DNA of 64,000 nucleotides from Dryococelus australis (Eukaryota > Arthropoda > Insecta > Phasmatodea > Phasmatidae), in the NCBI GenBank assembly GCA_029891345.1, contig CM057003.1, positions 11,226,209-11,290,208 of the forward strand. Reading direction: 5' to 3'. Each line of letters starts with the position of its first letter. Position 1 is the first letter of the stretch. The position numbers and the translations under genes are program-made. Positions 23,341 through 34,942 of the stretch are shown in pieces. The notes under the pieces were generated by a model. That model searched no databases. It had not been told where the DNA came from and saw only the letters and a list, made by a program, of their open reading frames with translations.

Positions 23341-25093
23341 TGTAAAAATACGGAATAAATTCCAATACAATTTTTTTTTATTCGATAAAAGGTGTCCACG
23401 TTATTTTTATGAATTTTATAACCGAAGTTTCTCGTTCAGATTATGTATTATAATATCACTACCACTGTACACGTTTCACAACAGCAAATAATGAAATGGT
23501 TTATGATTGTTTTTTTTTATAATAGCGTTACTGAAACGTCTGCCAGATGACAATTAGTAACTATTTATTGTGCAGGTAATAGAACGTATATGAAGTCATA
23601 CTCATTAAATACTTCAACAGTATAAACATATCGTGTAGGGCCTATCCGTACAATGGTTAAAAAAAAAATTATTCTAGAAGAAAATTAATGTCGACAAATG
23701 GATGGCAAGTATCTACATTTTCTGGCGAAGATTTTTGGGGACTTTCTGTAAAGATAAAAGAATATTTCAGTGTTCTCGGCACTCACGTCTCTTTTTAAAG
23801 AGCTAGCTACAAATGCAATGGTGCAAATGCAATGCGTAGGAAAATACGCCCCGCTATGGAACTCTGCTCCATGGTTGGAAACGAACATTTGAACTTTTGG
23901 CAGAATCTTAACATTAGGTGTTGCCATTTGCACGAAAAATCTTTAAGCATTTATATAAATGCTTATTTTTACAAAAAAAAAAAAAAAACCCGTGCAACCT
24001 TTCCACTCTGGATTTTTGGGATACCTTATGTGAATTACCCGATTATTTCATGCGTAATAATTAAAAATGCTGTTCACATACCACAGGTTACTGATGAGTC
24101 AAACTTTCCTTGACGGAAGCTCGGCTGGTTGACTCGTATCTACGATGCAATGCGTGTCATAGGTCTGGAAACACGATAATTGCTCTCACAGTGAAGACAG
24201 CAAAAACATACAAAAAAAAACATGTAATAGCCACTACTAAAGAAAAATTTAAACTACACGATACGACTGGCTCTAAATTTAATTTAATTTTAATTTTACA
24301 CTGCATATTATAAACGAAGATAATTTACTTAATGCGCATCAGAAACGCCTAGATACACAAATTAAGCTAACACACACTTCATTTTCTCCAATAATATTAA
24401 TGTGTAGGTGAAGTATAAGAAATTTCAGCACAAGTTTATCACGCAACTTTTTCGTTAAACTCACAAGTATACCAATATGAAAGTCAGTGTTTAACTTAGC
24501 AGGATTTGAAAAAGACTGCCATCAGTTTCCGTCGTTCGCACATTAGATATTACACGCGATAATACAGAAAATACGTTTCGTATATCTCACCAAATCAAAT
24601 GGCAAAATCGTGGAAAGCGAAAGAAATGATTAATGGAAAATTACTAATTCACATTTAAAAACAAATGTTGCGTGCTGCTTCAAGATACCGGTGTAATAAT
24701 ACAGAGGAAGGTTCTTGCATATTTTTTAATTGTTCAATAAAAGAAAATTGTAGTTACTAGTTGTTTGTAGCCGTTGCTGAATATTTGTTAAATATCTTCT
24801 ACTAAGTATTCCTTAAAAATGATAGTCCTAAGACAATGAATTTAAGCATTATTTATTTATTCGCCATTTTGTTTTATCTATTTTACTTGCGATATCCAAA
24901 AGTAGTTAAATTATGATTTTAAAATAATATTATGCAAACGTTTTAAGACATTTATTTATTTCAGGTAAGTGACGACTTTATAAAATTATAAAATATTTAA
25001 TTTTCCACCTCCAGCATAGTAGAGGTTATTTGAATCCACATCCGTAAGGATAATTATGAACTAAAAAGAGCAAGACGACAAACAATTTACTAC
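23341..25093. other. AT-rich DNA without supported features
   Basis: Only short random-looking frames and an A16 run near 23971. Nothing seen. Confidence 0.5.
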
Positions 25094-25228
25094 AAGAAAC
25101 ATGTATTTATTATCATGTTGTATATGCCTGGGCGAAGAATTGATCGTAAGGAATGGACGCAGGAAACATGTATTTACTATCATGTTGTATATGCCTGGGC
25201 GAAGAATTGATCGTAAGGAATGGACGCA
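25094..25228. repeat. 67-bp tandem duplication
   Basis: GAAACATGTATTTATTATCA at 25096 recurs at 25163 with a near-identical 67-base unit that includes GCCTGGGCGAAGAATTGATC. Confidence 0.95.
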
Positions 25229-26085
25229 ATGAAAGAGCTCAATTTTATACCCTAATTTGTTTACAACACTGCAGAAATCCATACGGCTAGTTCTTTCACC
25301 GCGTACTATTGCTCACTATGTTAGAAACCTCACATAAATAACAAGGCTTTACTAAATATTGTATGACATTAATGAACTGTATAAATAATAAGTCATATTT
25401 ACCTATTAAATGAACATAATTGTGTACAAAACGTGAAAGAATGTTAAATTTGGTTATTACTCTACAGTGCCGGACACATTGCCCAATGGTCCTGTGGGTA
25501 GAACTGTAATTTGCACACCATGGCACATTTTAAGATCATGAATGGTTCTTATTTCTACAGGCGACCACGAAGCCTACAGCTCACAGATTGTGATAGCAAA
25601 AAAAAGTTTTGTGTCGGCTTAAAGCACAGCACACATCATGAACTGTCCTAACTGCATCACCTGAAAGCGTAAGCTGAATTGGGTCTGAAATAGACGATGA
25701 ATGCTATGCTAATACTGTAAATAAACCCAGTTGTACCACAGGGCCAGACTCTCATAACCCCCCCCCCCCCCCCACCCTCATCAAACACCATACGACGCCT
25801 GTGTGATTTACACACTCACTCATCTTGGCACTGGTCCAAGATCTTCACCCCAATGACGGCCTGCCATTGTCTCGGGCACAGCTGTCTTTATCTCCGCGCT
25901 GCCAATAACAGCTGTCGCTCGCCGGACGCACAGAAACACTCTCTCGACACACACACACAAAGGGCTGCCATCAGATCCTGCCATTTTTTTTCTTAACCTG
26001 CCTTGAAAATAAGAGGAAAGTCGGAGGTGCCTGGCAGGGATGGGACCTAGGTGCGTCTCAGGCACGCAGGAAATAATAACTATAA
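25229..26085. other. No gene supported
   Basis: A C16 run at 25758-25773. The long minus frame at 25820-26230 overlaps the R5 MITE end and is judged spurious. Confidence 0.4.
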
Positions 26086-26500
26086 TCCATTCACGGTTAC
26101 TTGGCACTTTTCTCTGAAGCCCTGCTAAAGTTCTCATTCCAGGGTATTCCTCCGCCTTGCGCAAACTGAGCGTAACAAAGTCTGGAAAATCCACACCAAA
26201 GGACAACGCACAGAATTCGTGCGCACTCATTTGTAATGATATTTCGCATGAGAACTATTTCTTACTAGGTGCTACCAACACACAAGTTTTCTCACTGGTC
26301 TTAACAATATTTATTATATATTAAATATTATAATTTATAAATAAAATACAAGTAAAACATTAATTTAGCGAAAAATAAGATACTTTCATGTTAACAGAAG
26401 TATAAAACGCTTGTGATGCATGACATATTTAGGAAATAACTAAACACGTCATATGTAGGGTGATTTTTCAAAGGTTTGATTCAAAAAGTGTGAACAAACC
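26086..26500 (-). mobile_element. R5-type MITE, complete copy
   Basis: Terminal TCCATTCACGGTTACTTGGC and, at the other end, GTGTGAACAAACC, are inverted copies of a GGTTTGTTCAC/GGCTGTTCACGG type terminus. The interior carries GAATTCGTGCGCACTCA, GAACTATTTCTTACTA and ATAACTAAACACG blocks shared with 28757-29180 and with copies at 6621, 30284 and 55367. About 415 bp, non-coding. Confidence 0.75.
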
Positions 26501-26545
26501 GCGAATAGATGATACAAGGGTACGTGTATTGAGTCTTTACTGGGA

Positions 26546-26755
26546 ATGAGCAAACATAGCCGCGATTCAGGCCATGGTTACCTCCCATGCCAACTTAACT
26601 TGAACTACAAAGGGACGAGAAAACCCGGCATAGACGCCGTAGTGACCCCTCGACAGAAAACATCTGCAATATCGCATGGGATTTATGAAGCAGGAAAATA
26701 TTTGTATCAGAACAAAGGCCAGGAAAAGATAACCTTCGATAAGATGGTGATTTAA
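26546..26755 (+). CDS. Unrecognised ORF, low support
   Basis: 69 codons from ATG in a fair context (GGGAATGAGC). Composition is protein-like (GYLPCQLNLNYKGTRKPGID), and a donor-like GATAG/GTAAGG follows at about 26776-26781, just after the TAA stop. The minus strand is also open across most of it. No family recognised; may be chance. Confidence 0.2.
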   Translation: MSKHSRDSGHGYLPCQLNLNYKGTRKPGIDAVVTPRQKTSAISHGIYEAGKYLYQNKGQEKITFDKMVI

Positions 26756-26759
26756 AACA

Positions 26760-28096
26760 ACCAGAAGAGAGAAGATAGGTAAGGTGGGCTTTTATTTCCT
26801 TGGTCGCGCTAGTTTTAATTGTATTTAACCAGAGGGATGGGATGTGCCTCAACCGTAGTGGAGGGGGAGAATGTACAATTGGGCATGCCTTCTCATGTGT
26901 CCTCGGTAGACACGTGAAGCATAAGACTGCCGACAGCGGTGTAGAGGGCTGTATCACACCTGCGTCGATCCTTCACACCCTTCAGTCTCCTTTAAGATAT
27001 TCATCAATTGTCTTGTGTTCTTTCCATTCCAGGCGTACTTCAAAACATGGCAAACCTGGATGCAGGCCAAGAATGAAAACGTTTACAGTCGCTGATAATT
27101 AAACGTTGCGAAAAAAAAAAGTGGTATCCAAAAATAAGCCGTTTATAGGGTCGCCCGATTTTCGCGAAAATATTTCAGGAACATTTTTATTTCATAACAC
27201 TTTAGCTCAGATCCACTTTCTTGATTGGATTATTTGTGTGTTACGCATATTAGGTGTCTGCTCGTGAATTGCAGAAGCAAACTGCAGGAGTAACATAATT
27301 CTGATTGGGTGGCTAAGTAAGAAATGGTCGTCTGAGAAAGATGCACGACCAATAAGCAAAATAAAAGTGCTGATGTACCCATAGGGTAATGAAATCTAAC
27401 GTGCGCGAAAATCTTTTCACGAAATTCGGGTGCCCCTAGCAACTTATTTACAACACCGATATTTGTAAACGTACTTAAATGCCACGATGTTTTATAAGAT
27501 ATCTTGAAACGCAATATTCCTCGATAAATAACTATAATAGAAAACTACAAAATACTGGTACATACAACTCTTGCAATGTGTCGTCAGGTTCTTTTTAAGC
27601 CTGTGTGGTTGGCAACCTGCATACGCCAGCCGCAATACGGCTGCCTCACTCAAGGCGCACCGATAGTATCAAAACTATCGCCCTTTCAATATAAAATTTC
27701 GATGTTTCTTGGTACCTAAGCAACTACACGGTCTGTTTTTCTTGATGATTAAATAGAAAAACCTTTATAACGTGCTGTTATTGCCAACTTAGTTCAGTTG
27801 AGTTCGAGTATGTTCAAGTGACACGATTGAGACGCTGAGACGAGAAATAAAACTGATTACATTAATTAAAAAAAAAAAAATTAACGTCCCAAAATGTGGA
27901 TTATTCTATAGGTATTTCTGTTAAATCCAAAACTCAGACACCGTGTCCAATAAACTGTTCTCTATGAAATAATAGTTTAATTAATGTATTTAGATATTAG
28001 AATGCTGGCCAAAAGGTTAACGCCAAATATCAGCGGTCGAGATTAAATAACATTATTTTTTCCTTTTTTTGGTCAAATAACCACACTCTTTCTATA
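26760..28096. other. No gene supported
   Basis: Opposing open frames at 26595-27102 and 27230-27514 have no recognisable features. ATTGG/CCAAT words cluster at 27220-27360. Confidence 0.4.
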
Positions 28097-28330
28097 GGCT
28101 CTTCATGATAACGTGAACACTTTTAAGAACCTTCTAAATTTTTCGTTTCATCCAATTTCCACCTTCCTGCGTATTTTTAATGTAAACATTTGCAATGTGA
28201 CCAATAAACACAGTGAATACATTTCACAACCCACGAAATTTAATGCCCGAGGCTGCAGTAAGATATATTTATTATTGGTAAATGCAGGTTGGGAGGGCCT
28301 TAAAAAGAGCTCACTTTACAGTGAACAGCC
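28097..28330 (+). mobile_element. Short MITE, 234 bp
   Basis: Preceded by TA and GGCTCTTCATGATAACGTGA, and ended by TTACAGTGAACAGCC plus TA. The interior is diverged from the 5741 copy but total length is identical. Confidence 0.8.
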
Positions 28331-28439
28331 TATAAGAAAGAGTAATTAGAAAGGCGCATAGCCTAACAATAAAAAGTACAACCATATGTGTAGAATGTAA
28401 AAGCATAACCGTACTGTAAAAGCACTCCGACTGCAGATA

Positions 28440-28500
28440 ATGGGGGCCGAACTCGCATCCTTTCACTTGAGAGTTGATTATGGCACCGCCTGACTAAAGC
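28440..28500 (-). repeat. Weak tRNA-like block
   Basis: The minus strand has a GGATGCGAGTTCGGCCCCC block resembling a Pol III B box with flanking GC pairs. No complete cloverleaf could be drawn. Possibly a degenerate SINE head. Confidence 0.2.
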
Positions 28501-28756
28501 ACTCAGGGTAAACTGTGAAAGCAACTGCATTCTCTAACAGGGAATGAAAAGTTCCACGGTAATGAAAAGTTTTCCGAATGAAGCAATTAATGACAAGGTT
28601 GCCGATTGGCAATTTGAGTTTCCTATCACATAACGCTCATTCCTGTAGGATGTTCACCAATAACTGAGCTCTGTTGGTAGTCAAGCTTGCGATATACTTT
28701 CCGTTTTTTTAATTTTGTATCCGTTCACCACAAGTAAAATTAACAACGCCATAAAC

Positions 28757-29180
28757 ATGATAAACACGATTACTTCCAACTTTTCTGAAGCCCTGCTTAA
28801 ATTCTACTTCCAGGATACTCTTCAGCGAACGAAGCTTAGCCAAGTACAGAAATTACACCAAACGGGACAACGCACCGAATTCGTGCGCACTTAGTTAGAT
28901 GATATTTTGTGTAGGAACTATTTCTTACTATGCATTACCAATACACATATTTTATCTCTGGTTTTATTCATAATAATTACAAATTCAATACTATAACACA
29001 TTGGAAAATATAATAAAAATTCAATTTAACCAAAAAAAAAAAAAAAAAAAGGTGTGTTTGCCTTATCACAAGTAGTAAATGCTTGTGTTACATGTCATAC
29101 TTAGGAAACAACTAAACACGGAAACACGCCAATACGAAAGGTGACTTTTTCAAAGGTTTGATTAAAAACCTGTCAAGAAA
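28757..29180 (-). mobile_element. R5-type MITE, second copy
   Basis: Aligns by eye to 26086-26500 over its whole length: CTTTTCTGAAGCCCTGCT, GAATTCGTGCGCACTTA, AGGAACTATTTCTTACTA, AGGAAACAACTAAACACG, CTTTTTCAAAGGTTTGATT. An A19 tract at 29033-29051 is private to this copy. Ends are diverged. Confidence 0.7.
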
Positions 29181-29340
29181 CTGTGTGTTGTACAAGTGAA
29201 ACCGTGGAATTGTTAAAAACTAATATGCCGTGTTGCTAATATGCCAATATGACCTCGGTGACCATAAATATAAACACTGCGCTCGGAAAACTACGTAGTT
29301 TTGTAACTACTTTTATTTATTCGATATCAACTTAATTATT

Positions 29341-29575
29341 GGCTGTTCATGGTAAAGTGAGCACTTTTGAGGCCCTAGTTACATTTTCCTATCAGCCATA
29401 TTTTATCATACTACCCCTTTTTTAATAAATATAATCATGCAAGTAATAAAAACAACGTATATATTTCACCGTACTTGAAAGTTAACGTCTAAAGCTACAA
29501 TAAAATATTTAATTATATTGACTTTTATTCCAATTGAGAGGGCTTCCAGAAGTGTCCACTTTACCATGAATAGCC
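29341..29575 (-). mobile_element. Short MITE, 235 bp
   Basis: Starts GGCTGTTCATGGTAAAGTGA and ends TTTACCATGAATAGCC. Interior GTATATATTTCACCGTACTT matches 6733. Flanks are TT and TG, so the TA duplication is mutated. Confidence 0.85.
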
Positions 29576-29639
29576 TGTAGGCGCCTGTATGCCGGTAGCA
29601 TATCTGTAGGTATGAGCAATTATTTTTTTCAGTTATATT

Positions 29640-29676
29640 TTAAAAGTGTACACTTTAACGTGAACAGCTTTTAAAA
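29640..29676 (-). mobile_element. Solo MITE terminus
   Basis: AAAAGTGTACACTTTAACGT followed by GAACAGCTTTTA is one MITE end without a visible partner, lying between two complete copies. Confidence 0.5.
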
Positions 29677-29752
29677 AAATTGAAATAATCTAGGATGTAA
29701 AGGGTTAATCTTATCCGACTTGTCCCATCGACTGCACGTACTTAATACAATA

Positions 29753-29986
29753 GGCTATTCGCGGCAAAGTGAGCACTTTTTAAGGCCCTTCCAACAGGCA
29801 TTTACCATTAATAATTAAACTTCATTGCAACTTTAGACGTAAACTTTTGAGAGTGGTGGAATGTATACGCTGTGTTTACTAGCCAAATGGCAATGTGTAT
29901 ATTAAAACGTGGCGCAAACATAGAAATTGGCTGAAAGCGAGATTTAGCAGGGCCTTAAAAAAGTGCTTACTTTACTGTGAACAGTC
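29753..29986 (+). mobile_element. Short MITE, 234 bp
   Basis: TA, then GGCTATTCGCGGCAAAGTGA, interior GAGAGTGGTGGAATGTATAC, and end TTACTGTGAACAGTC plus TA. Closest relative in the window is 61896-62129. Confidence 0.88.
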
Positions 29987-30283
29987 TATAACGACGAAAA
30001 TCTGACTGGCCAATGCGAATTTCATCCCCGTGTGAATATGGTGTTATTGCCGCCAAGAAACGAAGCGGTGTTGCACTATGTCAAATAGCCCGTCTCGTAA
30101 AGACGGATACGAGGTTTTGTACACAGCGAGTTTATCATGTTAGAATTTTCTTCACGGTGACCGAGCATGTATACTTGCAGATACGAGTTGGTAGTTTCTG
30201 CATGTGTGAAACTTGGCGCACTTTTCCTTGTTCTTTCTCGGTTCACTCGCGTGTTCACACTAATTCATTCCGTCGTGTCTCTA

Positions 30284-31029
30284 GTCTGTTCACGGTATCT
30301 TCACGTTTTTTTTTTTAATCAAACCTATGAAAAAATTAGCCCCTGTACGCCGCGTATGGTTATTTCTTAAATATATCACGATTCAGAGACGTTTTATACT
30401 CCTGCTAACGCTAAAAGTATTTAATTTTTGGTTGAATTGAGCTCTTACTTATATTTTAACTATAAAGTATAATATTTCTTTTTAAATTAATGAAAATGAA
30501 AACAGGGAAGTAATAGGTGTGTTGGTAACGCCTAGTATGAAATAGTTTTCATGCAAAATAATATTTACCTGAGTGCTCAAGAATGCGTCTCATTGCACTA
30601 TGATGTAATTTTCTAAGGCTTAGTATAGTTTCGTTTCCGTAATGCCGTGGAATAGCGTCAAAGTAGTACTTTAGCAGGATTTCAAATAGTCGGAAGTTGC
30701 TGTGAGGCCGTGGATTAGCGTCAAAGTAGTACTTTAGCAGGATTTCAAATAGTCGGAAGTTGCCGTGAGGCCGTGGAATAGCGTCAAAGTAGTACTTTAG
30801 CAGGATTTCAAATAGTCGGAAGTTGCTGTGAGGCCGTGGATTAGCGTCAAAGTAGTACTTTAGCAGGATTTCAAATAGTCGGAAGTTGCTGTGAGGCCGT
30901 GGATTAGCGTCAAAGTAGTACTTTAGCAGGATTTCAAATAGTCGGAAGTTGCCGTGATGCCGTGGAATAGCGTCAAAGTAGTACTTTAGCAGGATTTCAA
31001 ATAGTCGGAAGTTGACGTGAATGTAGTAC
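30284..31029 (+). mobile_element. R5-type MITE whose right end is expanded into a 63-bp minisatellite
   Basis: Left end GTCTGTTCACGGTATCTTCA follows TA, then AATCAAACCTATGAAAAAA and the R5 interior through CTCAAGAATGCGTC and GTAATTTTCTAAGGCTTAG. The R5 right end (ACTTTAGCAGGATTTCAAAT, AGTCGGAAGTTGC) then occurs six times at a 63-base period. The last copy ends GACGTGAATGTAGTA, like a normal right terminus. See the separate minisatellite entry. Confidence 0.7.
30645..31018. repeat. 63-bp minisatellite, six copies
   Basis: GTCAAAGTAGTACTTTAGCA starts at 30657, 30720, 30783, 30846, 30909 and 30972. Copies differ mainly at two sites (AATAGC/ATTAGC and CTGTG/CCGTG). As 63 is divisible by 3, the minus strand is open as a 21-residue repeat (NFRLFEILLKYYFDA core). 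This is a by-product of the period and not evidence for a gene. Confidence 0.95.
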
Positions 31030-32630
31030 ATAAGTACTCATTTCACGTCGTCCTTCAGGGACAAAGTATTACTGCCCGTGGAATGGAGGAGGTTAGGGAA
31101 ACTACCACCATTCTAGGAGGATGGCAAAGTGGCAAACATTATCTCATTTACCTGTGAGTACAGCGTCAAGTATTTCGAGGACTGATTGGCAGCAGGCTAG
31201 TTTTAAACACCTTCCTGTACACTTGAGCCAATATCGTTTCTTTATTTGTTGTTAGCATTTTGATAAATCATTGTACGGTATTGCTTCTTGTTTATTCCTG
31301 GCTCAAGGCGCGTTTGAAGTCCTGCAGTCCATACAACGGGAATAGGGGGGGGGGGGGAAAGCAACTGTTTGAAGTCTATGTTACCACTAAATCAATTCGC
31401 TAAATACTCATGGCTGTACTTATGAGCCTTCGCATATAATTTACTCATGTAGTATGCATATTTGCATGTGAGCTCAAGTACGAAATATGTGTCTTCTTCG
31501 AATAGAACGCACATTGTATTTTAAATTTGAAACATTTCAGTGAATAAATTATTCAATATTAAATTTCTTCATAGGACTCTGTAAATAGGCATTCATTTTG
31601 TAAACTTTGTAAAGCCTGCGAATATGAATTTTCTACATTGAATATTTCATCGAACTCTGCACGGAATTAATCTACTCTCTCAAAAAATTTAACGGTGGGA
31701 TCACAGCGAACCCCATTGTTTCAGCGAACATAACGAAGTTTATTACGTTGCTTGTAAGGACTATGTGATATCAGATGCGTAATCTAATATCGCCTTTATG
31801 GGACTCCCTTCCTAAACGGGTGTATATATACATAGAATGTTCATCGATGTATGCCTATCGATGTGCATAGTATGTTCATCGATGTGTGCATATCGATGTA
31901 CACAGTATGTTCGAGTACACTTTTCTTTCGATTATTTCTAGTCAAACCGGCGCATTTACCAACTCCACTGGCCCGATACATCGGTGGGTCTGATAAATTT
32001 GCACCACAATATGAACCTGTGAGTTCTCGGAAAACTACTCGGTACAAACTAAGCTTGAACATAACTGCCCAGAGCAAGTGAAAATTGACACCGTGGATTT
32101 CATTTGTAACGGTGTTAATTTGGACCAATGTTTTATAATTATTTCACACATGTGCACTTTAATTTGCTTTGGATTACTTCCAAAGTCTAATACGTCTTAA
32201 GAATCCTCAAAACAACTTAAGTATTTCCGCTCCCATCAACCAGTTAAGTTAAGTTAACGTGAGTACGTCTTTAATTGATTAGAAGTCTTTATAAAGTCAT
32301 GTCAGTAGTGGTAAATGTATGCTTACTTTAATATATGTTTCAGTTTGTAAATAGCATTAAAAATATGGATGGCAATGACCGCCATTAAACAGAAACAGAC
32401 GCTCGCTATAGTTCGAGATAATTATGCACTTTAAAAATAAATATTTGAAAAATTTTTTGGCTGTAAATGTTTATATTTGTAACAATTAGTGGCATGCTCC
32501 AAATTAAGTTGGAAGTGAACTTTAAAAAGTAGTTCGATGACTTTAAAGGTAATGGTATATTTAATGTGTGGCTTAAATTTGTATTCGCGAAATATATTTA
32601 ATTTTTTTTTCCTGTTTGTTTTATATGGAT
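31030..32630. other. No gene supported; small tandem duplication at 31836-31909
   Basis: GTTCATCGATGTATGCCTAT and GTTCATCGATGTGTGCATAT form a two-copy 34-base duplication rich in ATCGAT. A G13 run is at 31345-31357. No exon or RNA gene seen. Confidence 0.4.
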
Positions 32631-32633
32631 ATA

Positions 32634-33030
32634 GGCTGTGCACGGTAAAACGAGCAATTTTTAAAGCCCTGCTAATTTCTGCTGATTTGCACATTGCGTA
32701 TTCGTCCACAATATGTAAAATTGACATTGCCATGGGCCCCGTTACTTTATTCATGCATCGGCTGAATGAAACTGTTAGACAATTAGAAAAGTAAATATCT
32801 TACAACATTTCCTAATTCTTATACTCGTATGCATTAAAAAAAATAAAGAGAAAACAAAAGGAATTGCTTTAGTGTCCCCAAATGTAAAAATATGCCGCTA
32901 TTTCCCCACCGTCGTTACTAACTTCACTGGGGCAATGACAGTCGGTGTGGTCGTTAAAATACACGCAGGCAGAAGCTGTGGCATTTCTCAAAGGCGGATT
33001 TCAAAAGTACTGAATTAAACGTGAAGAGCC
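32634..33030 (+). mobile_element. Long MITE, 397 bp
   Basis: Starts GGCTGTGCACGGTAAAACGA after TA and ends AAACGTGAAGAGCC before TA. Interior GACATTGCCATGGGCCCCGT and GAATGAAACTGTTAGACAAT parallel 11753-12128. Confidence 0.85.
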
Positions 33031-33179
33031 TACAAGAGTAAGCATCAATACACTGGCAACATATTGTCACAATTTCTCAAATTCAGTGAAATTAGCCCTG
33101 TTCTTTAAGGGATGGATCTCTTAATTAATTATTTTATTTAATTAATTAAATAAATATAATTTTAAATAAAAAAATTGTA

Positions 33180-33990
33180 ATTTATTTACAAACACTACAA
33201 CAAATAATAATACTCTCGACTTATTACCTCACAATAAATAGCAGTCACTTGCTATTTACAATTCAGAAATTTAATCACTACAATTTACATTCACCTATAA
33301 GAAACTATTTCAATCAATAACTAAAAACAGTCCCAATATAGAATGCATAAAAATATATTGAATTATTTTACAAATTATGGTCCCATGTTCGACAGTTACA
33401 TTATTTACAATAAAATCTGCAATCACACATTAATGCAGTCCCATCTTAATAAATTCCACATTCCACATCTCCGAAATGTTCCAGACCGCTCCGGACGCAC
33501 AGTAGCACTCTAGTCGTCTAGTGCCACGCCCTCTCGTCAGTTCACACCGCACAAACACTCCTCTAGCGGCTGTCGTCCATCCTCGCCACTGAGGCCCCAC
33601 GCTGCACCACACTACGTGAACGCCGCACTTCAGCCAGATGGCTACCACAAGGACCGACTCCTCTCCGGCTGAGGAGGCATTTATACTATCGTCGGCTCCG
33701 GTACAGAATATTCTCCGAATGCCGCGTTGCGCCGACCAAAGGATTACCAAGTAATTCTTGCTCACCTGTATGTCTTCGACTCCCCCCGCACAGGGGAAGA
33801 GGGGCTGAGTGACGCCAGTCAGGTTGGCTGTCAATCATTTCCCCGGCCGCCTGGCGACGTAGCGGTGAGCAGGTCTGCCTTGGGGAAGGGGAAAGTCGAG
33901 GTGGGTAATAATTCTCCCCCCCCCCCCCTCCATCGAGAGACCTTGCGTGACCAAGTAACACGAGGCCGCGGTCCAGTAGGGGAGTAGGAG
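33180..33990 (-). promoter_or_regulatory. Minus-strand promoter-like block with downstream AATAAA; possible solo LTR
   Basis: On the minus strand a TATAAATG box lies near 33682-33689 in a GC-rich setting. About 500 bases downstream an AATAAA (within GTAAATAAATTACAA, about 33180-33190) precedes an AT-rich stretch. A long open frame (33430-33834) crosses the GC-rich part without recognisable content. The order TATA, then polyadenylation signal fits a solo LTR, but matching TG..CA ends and a target duplication were not found. Confidence 0.25.
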
Positions 33991-33994
33991 CGTA

Positions 33995-34145
33995 AATAAT
34001 TTACATTATTAACCATTTCACAGTTACTCATGTCCAGCGCATTAACAAAGTGGAATAGACAATGACAAAGCCAAATTTACGTATGGTGAAAAGATACAAA
34101 ATGGGCAGAGGAGTAGATCCTAGCAGAACTAACAAAACTTCAACA
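33995..34145. mobile_element. Internal fragment of a long MITE
   Basis: AACCATTTCACAGTTACTCA, a CGCATTAA word, then AATTTACGTATGGTGAAAAG follow the order of the long subfamily (compare 7440-7530). No termini are present. Confidence 0.4.
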
Positions 34146-34942
34146 GTCAACAGCACACAGCCTGTAATACGAAAGCTGTTATATTATCTTTTAAGCAGGT
34201 ATTCAAGTTGAGCGTGTTTTTCTGTGCCATTTGTGTGTGTGAACTGCTAGAGGGCGGTCGACGGTTTTGCATTATACTTTCCAAACTAACTGCGGTGTGA
34301 CTTCTCAAAGAGAACAGCGGCGATTCTTCACCCATTACTTAAAGATCCGTATTAATGTAGGCACATTAAAGAAAATGATGGCCGTGTTATAGCTATTTTT
34401 GGTTTTTGTTTCATATTTTGAGTCTTGTATTTCATGGTGTTTTCATTGCACGACGCTCAACATTTCAATATGCTGCTCTTATAACAGTTTCACAGCATGA
34501 CTTTGCTGATACCAGACAGAAACGGAATAATAAATTTAAATTTTGAATACCAGTAGTTTTTAAAGTAATCGCTGTTTCATAAAGCGTTTAGAGGGTTGTT
34601 TCATATGCAAAACAAGCAGAAATAAAATTAAAAATTCTCCGTAATGAGAAAACTACGTATTTCATAAATATCTAGGCAAATCCACATTTCTTAAAATTTA
34701 TAAAGCGTGTAATACATACTTATTATATACGATAATCTCCACCCTTTGCGTATTAAATATTTCAGACCTACAAACCTATACCTGGCGGTTATTTGGTCAT
34801 TTGTAGATGTGCGCGTTGACTGTATGAAAAACGCAAATAGCAAAAATACACTATCGGTTTTACAGAGAATTATCGGTAAAAAGACTATTTCGTTCTAAAC
34901 AATGGCAGTTGGAAAAGGGCCAGACGTTAGATTTACACCACA
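34146..34942. other. No gene supported
   Basis: AT-rich DNA; a short minus frame (34147-34335) has no recognisable content. Confidence 0.45.

Noticed and set aside
30549-31031. 160-codon minus-strand frame with a 21-residue repeat
   Set aside because: It exists because the minisatellite period (63) is divisible by 3, and the unit is derived from a non-coding MITE end.
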